From NCBI GenBank assembly GCA_964614415.1, contig CAZTLE010000112.1, forward strand, positions 1 through 13,156: a stretch of 13,156 nucleotides of DNA. Direction: 5' to 3'. The notes beneath the pieces were generated by a model that saw only the letters and a list, made by a program, of their open reading frames with translations, was not told the DNA's origin and ran no database searches. Positions 7,139 to 13,156 of this stretch are shown here, piece after piece; within the stretch, counting starts at the first letter, position 1; every line of letters starts with the position of its first letter. Source of the DNA: CAZTLE01 sp964614415. GTDB taxonomy: Bacteria > Bacteroidota > Bacteroidia > Flavobacteriales > Flavobacteriaceae. A program made the translations under genes and the position numbers.

Positions 7139-7178
7139 AAAAACCTTGTTGATTTTTAGGCAATTTGCAAGGTTTTTT
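7139..7178 (+). terminator. Intrinsic terminator after the peptidase gene
   Basis: AAAAACCTTG (7139-7148) pairs perfectly with CAAGGTTTTT (7168-7177) around a 19-base loop, and the 3' arm ends in a run of six T (7173-7178). The A-rich 5' arm would also give a T run on the opposite strand. The large loop and few GC pairs make it weaker than the terminator at 183-215. It closes the unit that starts near 2654. Confidence 0.7.
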
Positions 7179-7292
7179 GCATTTCTTTCACATAATTTCG
7201 CGTTTTATAGCAGGTAAACTATTATCGGGCAACACCATTTTCCATGGTTTTTAGGGTTCCAATCCCTATCTTGAATAAAAAATTGCTATGGA

Positions 7293-8813
7293 ATGGGAAA
7301 ATTGCTACAGTCCGCCCATAGTGTAAAATGGGCAATCGTATCAGTGTTTCTTTTGGTAAGCCTTGCTTGCCAATCTATGAGTGCCGGGATGGGCTTACCG
7401 GCGGAAGACTTAGAGACACTTTCTACTTTTTATATAATGAGATCACCATCGGCTGATATGGCCGCTGAAGGACCTTCGGATGGTGCTACTTTCGTGACTA
7501 CTTATGCATCCAAGGAGGAAGAGATTCTTCGCTATCGCGAACTGGCCATTACGTTTGCAAATGATGGTGATGCCGTAAGTGCGGCTCGCTATGTGGAGAA
7601 GTACATTACGAGCAGTCTGGATGTAAGTTTTGTGGAAGACGAAGCTTTCAGGGAACTCATCAATACCGAGGCTTTTTCCGAGGTAAGAGAAAAGTATTGC
7701 CCCAACTACAGTGCTTTGAACCTTTTCTACCTGTTCTCTGCACTTATTGGCCTTTTCATTGGTGTTATTCTGAATATAAAGAAAACCCGCAACCGCTCTT
7801 CCAACTTGTTGATCAGTGGTTTCGTGCTTATTCACTCCATATTTATTCTACATATATTCCTGTATCTCACCAATCTGAAGTTTCAGGTACCTCATATATT
7901 ATTCATGTCGACCATATTCTCTTTCCTGTATGGTCCGCTCATTTATTTTTATGTAAAGCGAATTGCGCAGCAATATACATTTAGGAAATCGGATGCGTTA
8001 CACCTGATTCCTTCAGTAATTATCGCACTTATCTATATCCCTATATATCTGCTTCCCGCAGAGGACAAGTTGAAGATCATGCTGCAGGTAGGGTCTGTGA
8101 ATGCCACAGATTATGTGACCTATACCTTCCTGGCCAAATTGTTTTCGCTTCTCATCTATGGCTACTTTCTTGTACAGATCTACCGGCAATCTATATGGAA
8201 CAATAAACGCTTGCCAAGGCAGGCGATTGCCTGGCAGAAAACCATTATTGGATTGGGCATGATCTATATTGTGTCGTACATGATCTACGGCCTTATCGTA
8301 AGCCGCGTAATCCCAAGAATCGAGTTCCTGTATCACTTGCAGGTGGTGGCCATGGCACTTATGGTATTGTACATAGGGTTCAAGGCCTATTTGGAGCCCA
8401 GATTATTTACCGCTGAGTTATTCCAGGGCAAATCCAATAAGTATCGCAAATCGGGACTTACTCCGGTTCACTCTCTGGAACTAAAAGAGCGACTTGTGTA
8501 TTTGTTGGAAGAAGAAAAAGTATACCGTGAAAATGACATCAATCTGGAGCGTATAGCGCAAATGCTACAAACTTCCCGGCACAATGCGTCGCAGGTGATT
8601 AACGAGCATTTCAATCTCAGTTTCTTCGATCTCATTAACAAGTTTCGTATTTCTGAGGCTACCGAGATCCTGCGGAACGATACACACAGTAATTTGAACA
8701 TTATTGATGTGGCTTATGAGGTAGGTTTTAACAATAAAGTGACTTTCAACAAATCATTCAAAAAGAATCTTGCCCAAACTCCCACCCAGTACCTTCTCTC
8801 CCTGGGCAGGTAA
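7293..8813 (+). CDS. Membrane-bound AraC-family regulator with periplasmic domain
   Basis: This 506-residue protein joins an exported N-terminal region to seven membrane segments and a cytoplasmic DNA-binding domain. The N-terminus has a signal-like hydrophobic stretch (about 13-25) ending in SLAC-QSMSA, either a loose lipobox at C26 or a normal cleavage site near A31. Residues about 60-135 look like TPR-type helices (EEEILRYRELAITFANDGD; AFRELINTEAFSEVREKY). Membrane segments are at about 142-160, 172-192, 202-221, 236-254, 275-297, 317-336 and 345-364. The stretch YGPLIYFYVKR followed by LHLIP recurs in Bacteroidota AraC proteins of this shape. The AraC HTH pair covers about 412-505 (NLERIAQMLQTSRHNASQVI; IIDVAYEVGFNNKVTFNKSF). 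Seven segments place the HTH in the cytoplasm and the N-domain in the periplasm. It stands 229 bases before a susC gene and probably controls it. ATG 7293 is the only start that keeps the signal-like stretch; I saw no clear promoter in 7179-7292. Confidence 0.88.
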   Translation: MGKLLQSAHSVKWAIVSVFLLVSLACQSMSAGMGLPAEDLETLSTFYIMRSPSADMAAEGPSDGATFVTTYASKEEEILRYRELAITFANDGDAVSAARYVEKYITSSLDVSFVEDEAFRELINTEAFSEVREKYCPNYSALNLFYLFSALIGLFIGVILNIKKTRNRSSNLLISGFVLIHSIFILHIFLYLTNLKFQVPHILFMSTIFSFLYGPLIYFYVKRIAQQYTFRKSDALHLIPSVIIALIYIPIYLLPAEDKLKIMLQVGSVNATDYVTYTFLAKLFSLLIYGYFLVQIYRQSIWNNKRLPRQAIAWQKTIIGLGMIYIVSYMIYGLIVSRVIPRIEFLYHLQVVAMALMVLYIGFKAYLEPRLFTAELFQGKSNKYRKSGLTPVHSLELKERLVYLLEEEKVYRENDINLERIAQMLQTSRHNASQVINEHFNLSFFDLINKFRISEATEILRNDTHSNLNIIDVAYEVGFNNKVTFNKSFKKNLAQTPTQYLLSLGR

Positions 8814-8825
8814 ATACAGGGTAAA

Positions 8826-8854
8826 CCCATATCGGCACAGTTAACAATTATGGG
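8826..8854. repeat. Short inverted repeat after the AraC-type gene
   Basis: CCCATA (8826-8831) and TATGGG (8849-8854) are inverted repeats 17 bases apart. A small second dyad, GGGC-ATT-GCCC (8852-8862), overlaps the right arm. No T run follows, so this is not a normal intrinsic terminator. It may be a regulatory site between the regulator and the susC gene, or chance. Confidence 0.25.
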
Positions 8855-8997
8855 CATTGCCCGTAAACACTGATGCTCGCACTTCCTTTACATCACAACC
8901 AGGAAAAAGCTTGTGACTTGTTTTATGGAAGTCTGCGTCAGTGAAGGGTGCTATTTACACCAAAGACACAAGTATAATACAACTGCAATTTCAAGCC

Positions 8998-9019
8998 ATT
9001 TCGGGTTGTCGAACGAAAT
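8998..9019. promoter_or_regulatory. Inverted repeat upstream of susC, possible operator or leader hairpin
   Basis: ATTTCG (8998-9003) and CGAAAT (9014-9019) are perfect inverted repeats separated by 10 bases, ending 23 bases before the susC start codon. An alternative pairing TTCG (9000-9003) with CGAA (9010-9013) is also possible. I found no TAnnTTTG element with a -33 partner in the 229-base gap 8814-9042, so the susC promoter is unlocated and may depend on an activator. Confidence 0.35.
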
Positions 9020-9042
9020 AGTAATAACAAAAAGATTTTCCT

Positions 9043-12000
9043 ATGAAAAGAAATTACTGCATGTGGCTTGTACTTATGTTTTTTAACATAACGGTGGTAC
9101 TGGCCCAGGAAAAGGAGGTCACTGGAAATGTGACCGATGATCAGGGAGCGCCACTTCTTGGGGTGAACATCGTAGTGAAGAATTCGGAGATTGGGACACA
9201 AACCGATTTCGACGGAAATTTTACGCTTAGTGTACCTACGGGAAGGACATTGGTGTTTAGTTACCTGGGATTTAAAACCCAGGAAGTACCCGTTACGGCC
9301 CAAACGACTTCAGTCGATGTTGTAATGTTGGCCGATACCGAAGAACTGGATGCCGTACTCATTACAGCACTCGGAATCAAGAAAGAAAAAAGGGCCCTCG
9401 GTTTTGCTGTAACGGCCTTAAAGGCAGAAGACCTTGAGCAGCGCGCTACGGGAGACATTACCCGTATCCTTCAGGGTAAGGCGGCCGGGGTCAATATTGT
9501 TTCGGCCAGTGGTTTGTCCGGAACCGGATCGAGCGTTGTAATACGGGGATTGACCTCAACCGGAAACAACCAACCCTTGTATGTGGTGGATGGCGTCCGT
9601 TTTAATTCGAACACGAATGGTACGGGATTTTCGGGAACCAGTAGAACACTGGACCTGGATCCCAATAACATTGAAACGGTCAATGTATTGAAGGGGCTCA
9701 GTGCCACCACACTTTACGGGGCGGATGGTAAGAACGGTGTGATCGTGATTACCACCAAGGCCGGTCGCAAAGGCGGAAATTTCAATAAGAAGATGGAGGT
9801 GACTCTTACGTCCTCTACATTTATTAATGAATTGGCATCCCTGCCGGATTATACCAATGAACGTGGGCAGGGGTACTACGATGCTTATTACAACTTCTTC
9901 GGAAACTGGGGCGCCACCTTTGGTAGGGTTGACTTCGGAAACATTGATTCCAATGGTCAAATCTCGCATCCATACGGTTTGAACTCGGCGGTGTTTCAGG
10001 ACGCCTTCCCGGATCAGATCGAGTCCAGAGTAGATTATCGAAACTACAGATCCCAGGAGGACTTCTTCCGACAGGGAATAGTTCAGAATACAAATATTAA
10101 TGTAAACGGTGGTACGTCCAATGTAGGGTACAATCTGTCCCTTGGAAATCTTGAAGACAAAGGATTCTTGCCCGGAAACGTGCTTAGGCGAAACACGATA
10201 TCGGTAGGAGGTAATGCGAATCTTGCGAATAAGATCAGCGTTTCTTCTACTCTGAATTTTTCAGACATTGATTTCACCTCGCCGTTCACGGGGCCTATAT
10301 TCACGGCTTTGTACAACACGCCGCGAAGCATTGACCTTGAAGGTTGGCCGTCACAGCATCCGCTTACCGGAGAAGAAATTTCGTTTCAGGCAACCTCAAG
10401 AAACCCGTATTGGGTGTTGGGTAACACCCGTATTGAAGAGGATGTGACACGGGTATTTGGCCAGGTGAGCGCCTCATACTCTTTCGCTGATTGGCTTTCG
10501 GTTACCTATCGTTACGGAGCCGACATAAGCGTAGAACAACGAAAACTATACGAGAATCGCGGAAATGTAACAGGCGGACTGGGAACCCTTACCACGAGTT
10601 CAAGACGACAGGAATTGATTAACCACTCGTTCCTGGTGAACTTCGATAAGCGTTTTGCCGACGATCGAATTGGACTTTCAGTCAATGCCGGTGTGGACAT
10701 TAGCCGCACCGAAGAAAAATTTGAGGCAACCACAAGTACGGATCAGACCGTTTTTGGTGCCGCCGAACACGACTTTTTTGCAGAACAAGCTGCAACATCG
10801 GCAAGGTTCGCGTTGAACCGTCCAGGTGTATTTGCCCAGTTTACCCTGGATTATGGAAAGTACCTATTCCTAACTGGAAGTGCCCGTAATGACTGGACTT
10901 CCAATTTTGTAAACAACTCGCAATTCTACCCGGGAATAGGTCTTTCCTTTATTCCAACCGAAGCCTTCGATGGTTTTAAAAGTGACGTACTGGGGTATCT
11001 GAAGTTACGTGCCAACTATGGAACTTCGGCCGACTTCAACGTACCGGGACTCAACTATCCAACGTTCCAGACCATAACCCAGGATTCGAATGCCTTCATT
11101 ACCGCAAACGGCGAAGTGATCGCTACAAATAACATTAGCAATACCCTTGCGAATCGCGATTTGAAGCCTGCACTCATTGAGGAATACGAATATGGAATCG
11201 AATCCAAGTTTTGGAAGAATCGCATAAGTTTTGACGTGAGCTATTTCGAGCGGGTAACCAGCGATCTGATATTCGATCGCCAGTTAGACCCGGCAACAGG
11301 GTTCATCAGCACACCACGTAATGTGAATGAATTTGAAGTAAAAGGTGTTGAGATCGAGATGAATGTCACAGCGTTGAAGAGTAAGAATGACGACTTCACC
11401 TGGGACATAGGAGGAAACTTTACATCCAATGAGTCCGAGGTTACATCACTTGAGGAGGACCGTTTTGCGGTTGCCACCTCCGGTACTGTAGGGAATTACC
11501 TCATAGAGGGGGAGCCTGTCAACGTGATCATGGGAACCGTGATCGATACGGATGAGAATGGAAACTTCCTGCTGGATGGGCGTGATTATATTATTGCTGA
11601 AGACATTGCTGTGATTGGAGACCCCAATCCGGACTGGATTGCCTCTATGTTCACAGCGATTAACTATAAGAACTTTTCTCTTACCGCAAATCTGCAATAC
11701 CGAAAAGGAGGAGATATCTATTCGGCCACGGCACGATCCTTATTGGGGCGTGGACTTACGTCGGATACGGACGGTATCAACAATGTAGGGTTTGTGCTAC
11801 CGGGGGTGATAGCAGACACCGGAGAACCGAACAATGTAGTAATTAGTTCCGGTGATGCCTATTTCAATCTGTATAACAACGGATCAGATCAGTTTGGGAT
11901 CTTCGACGGTACGACGATCAGACTTCAGGAAGTTGCGTTGAGCTACCGGTTTGGCTCGAAAGTACTGGAGAAAACACCCCTGGGTAGCCTTTCCATAACC

Positions 12001-12165
12001 CTCACGGGAGAGAACCTGTTCTTCAAGGCACTCAACATTCCCGATGGATTGAATATAGATACCAATTCCATTGGTACCGGAGTAAACAGTAACGGCGCGG
12101 GTATCGAGACAGGAATAAGTCCGTCAGCCAGAAGATACGGATTTAGTGTAAAAGCCTCCTTCTAA
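9043..12165 (+). CDS. SusC/RagA-family TonB-dependent outer-membrane transporter
   Basis: This 1040-residue outer-membrane protein imports an oligomeric nutrient with its SusD partner, using energy from TonB. The signal peptide ends at about VLA-Q22. A carboxypeptidase-D regulatory-like domain (about 24-100; VTGNVTDDQGAPLLGVNIVV, GTQTDFDGNFTL, FSYLGFKTQ) comes first, as is standard in SusC proteins. A likely TonB box, DAVLITALGI (103-112), follows. The plug domain (about 115-240) holds LQGKAAGVNIVSASG, VVIRG and the signature QPLYVVDGVRF. The rest is a large beta-barrel ending in RRYGFSVKASF with the usual terminal Phe. Length is typical. The start ATG gives a full signal peptide. The gene is 18 bases before the susD-like gene, so the two are cotranscribed. 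The variant ALGIKKEKRALGFAV occurs in many SusC proteins; it does not tell the substrate. Confidence 0.95.
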   Translation: MKRNYCMWLVLMFFNITVVLAQEKEVTGNVTDDQGAPLLGVNIVVKNSEIGTQTDFDGNFTLSVPTGRTLVFSYLGFKTQEVPVTAQTTSVDVVMLADTEELDAVLITALGIKKEKRALGFAVTALKAEDLEQRATGDITRILQGKAAGVNIVSASGLSGTGSSVVIRGLTSTGNNQPLYVVDGVRFNSNTNGTGFSGTSRTLDLDPNNIETVNVLKGLSATTLYGADGKNGVIVITTKAGRKGGNFNKKMEVTLTSSTFINELASLPDYTNERGQGYYDAYYNFFGNWGATFGRVDFGNIDSNGQISHPYGLNSAVFQDAFPDQIESRVDYRNYRSQEDFFRQGIVQNTNINVNGGTSNVGYNLSLGNLEDKGFLPGNVLRRNTISVGGNANLANKISVSSTLNFSDIDFTSPFTGPIFTALYNTPRSIDLEGWPSQHPLTGEEISFQATSRNPYWVLGNTRIEEDVTRVFGQVSASYSFADWLSVTYRYGADISVEQRKLYENRGNVTGGLGTLTTSSRRQELINHSFLVNFDKRFADDRIGLSVNAGVDISRTEEKFEATTSTDQTVFGAAEHDFFAEQAATSARFALNRPGVFAQFTLDYGKYLFLTGSARNDWTSNFVNNSQFYPGIGLSFIPTEAFDGFKSDVLGYLKLRANYGTSADFNVPGLNYPTFQTITQDSNAFITANGEVIATNNISNTLANRDLKPALIEEYEYGIESKFWKNRISFDVSYFERVTSDLIFDRQLDPATGFISTPRNVNEFEVKGVEIEMNVTALKSKNDDFTWDIGGNFTSNESEVTSLEEDRFAVATSGTVGNYLIEGEPVNVIMGTVIDTDENGNFLLDGRDYIIAEDIAVIGDPNPDWIASMFTAINYKNFSLTANLQYRKGGDIYSATARSLLGRGLTSDTDGINNVGFVLPGVIADTGEPNNVVISSGDAYFNLYNNGSDQFGIFDGTTIRLQEVALSYRFGSKVLEKTPLGSLSITLTGENLFFKALNIPDGLNIDTNSIGTGVNSNGAGIETGISPSARRYGFSVKASF

Positions 12166-12183
12166 CGATAAAATTGAGAAATC

Positions 12184-13156
12184 ATGAAAAAGTATATATA
12201 CAAACCCTTACAATTACTTTTGACCTTGTTTCTGCTGTCTGCCTTGTCGTGCGAGGTAGTGGAAACCGATCTGGTCGACGATCCCAGCAACCTGGGAACC
12301 GATGATGCATCCGTTGAGTTTTTATTCAACGCGAATCAAATAGCACTGGCCAATTTCTTTGAAACTATTCAGTTTGCCGGAGCACAGGTAACCCGCATGG
12401 AGTTGATGGGAACATCACCCATCTATGCGAGTCAGTTTCAGGCAGATGATTTTGATGCTGTTTGGCGAGCTGCGTATTCCAATTTTCTTATTGATGCCAA
12501 AACTCTGAAAGAACTGGCCGTAGGATTGGAAACCGATGATGTCAACGGAAATAACATCATCGCTGCGGTTCAGATCATGGAGGCCTATATCATTACGACC
12601 ATGGCCGATTATTTTGGCGATGTTCCGTATACGGAAGCCGTTCAGGGAAGTGACAATTTCAACCCCGCGAGGGACGATGATCGTCAGATCTACCAAATGG
12701 CCAGAGATCTTCTGTTAAGCTCGATCAATCTTATTGATGCAGGTGGTAGTGTAGACCTTCCCAATGATCTGTATTACGGTGGTAATATGGACAACTGGAG
12801 TCGTTTGGCCAACTCGTTGCTTATTAAGTTGGCGGTTCAGTCACGTCTTAATGATTCGGACGCCGTGGCCAACGTGAATGCGGTCATTAACAACGGAGGA
12901 TTTATTTCAGATAATAGTCAGGATTTTCAATTCGATTATTCGTCCAACGACGCAAATCCGGACAGTAGACACCCCATATTTTCACCTCAGTACGATGGTG
13001 TAGCCGGTATCTATATGGCGGCACCCTACATTCGTAGAATGGTGGATGACCCAAGGTTTAATTACTACTTCTATTTGCAGAACGGACAGATTTTCGGAAG
13101 AGAACACGGGGATGCCGGCCCGCCGGTTGCCAGTGATTTTAATAGGATTACGGTAC
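12184..13156 (+). CDS. SusD/RagB-family nutrient-binding lipoprotein (partial, 3' end missing)
   Basis: The frame is open from ATG 12184 to the right edge, giving 324 codons; SusD-like proteins usually have about 450-550 residues, so roughly a third is missing. A lipoprotein signal peptide with hydrophobic core LQLLLTLFLLSALS ends at C23, a loose lipobox, followed by acidic residues (CEVVETDLVDD), in keeping with surface export of Bacteroidota lipoproteins. Helical TPR-like segments follow. The hallmark YFGDVPYTEAVQG (143-155) lies in the position expected for SusD, and NWSRLANSLLIKLAVQSRL is another conserved helix. It resembles the SusD-like_2 type (PF12771). It sits on the outer face of the outer membrane as the lid of the SusC channel and binds the substrate. 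Its identity is secure, but the ligand is not predictable. Confidence 0.92.
   Translation, partial: MKKYIYKPLQLLLTLFLLSALSCEVVETDLVDDPSNLGTDDASVEFLFNANQIALANFFETIQFAGAQVTRMELMGTSPIYASQFQADDFDAVWRAAYSNFLIDAKTLKELAVGLETDDVNGNNIIAAVQIMEAYIITTMADYFGDVPYTEAVQGSDNFNPARDDDRQIYQMARDLLLSSINLIDAGGSVDLPNDLYYGGNMDNWSRLANSLLIKLAVQSRLNDSDAVANVNAVINNGGFISDNSQDFQFDYSSNDANPDSRHPIFSPQYDGVAGIYMAAPYIRRMVDDPRFNYYFYLQNGQIFGREHGDAGPPVASDFNRITV

Noticed and set aside
7288..7326. Alternative ATG at 7288 before the AraC-type gene
   Set aside because: It reads into a stop after 12 codons in a different frame; ATG 7293 keeps the signal-like N-terminus.
7443..7835. 130-codon open frame on the - strand
   Set aside because: It is antisense to the exported domain and first membrane helix of the AraC-type regulator; no motif or start signal was seen.
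8850..8944. Two tiny overlapping open frames (7 codons, then 23 codons sharing TGATG), possible leader peptides
   Set aside because: They are too short to support, with no codon bias, no run of regulatory codons and no attenuator hairpin with T run before susC.
8938..9303. 121-codon open frame on the - strand covering part of the susC upstream gap
   Set aside because: Most of it is antisense to the conserved signal peptide and N-terminal domain of SusC, and the translation is low in recognisable structure.

Overview
The window comes from a member of the Bacteroidota, most likely a marine-type flavobacterium. The evidence is a SusC/SusD outer-membrane uptake pair, signal peptides of the 'xxAQ' type, little or no Shine-Dalgarno signal before the start codons, and promoter-like sequences of the Bacteroidota -33/-7 form (TTG, about 19 bases, TAnnTTTG). 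All recognisable genes lie on the + strand, and I see no mobile element, tRNA, rRNA or CRISPR array.

Layout. (1) Bases 1-95 are the last codons of a gene that is probably dnaJ. After it comes a strong intrinsic terminator (183-215). (2) Bases 244-2617 hold a two-gene ABC-2 exporter: ATPase then permease, 8 bases apart. A promoter-like sequence precedes it, with an operator-like dyad in its spacer. (3) Bases 2618-7178 look like one four-gene transcription unit: an outer-membrane beta-barrel (probably DUF6268), a sigma-54-type response regulator with no DNA-binding domain, a PPK2 polyphosphate kinase, and a secreted M28 zinc peptidase. Gaps between these genes are 2, 6 and 9 bases. A very good -33/-7 promoter stands in front and a terminator hairpin follows. 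(4) Bases 7293 to the end form a nutrient-uptake locus. It has a membrane-bound AraC-type regulator with a periplasmic domain, then a 1040-residue SusC-like TonB-dependent transporter, then a SusD-like lipoprotein cut by the window edge.

How the genes may work together. The AraC-type protein could sense a ligand in the periplasm and switch on the susCD pair that follows, but the substrate cannot be read from this window because any enzymes of the locus would lie beyond the right edge. The four-gene unit mixes envelope, signalling and energy or nucleotide functions, which suggests a stress or nutrient-state response; this is inference from gene order. Most parts belong to known families. The less ordinary points are the regulator architecture (7-TM plus AraC), the effector-less sigma-54 activator with a GAFTSA loop, and several dyads in or near promoters.
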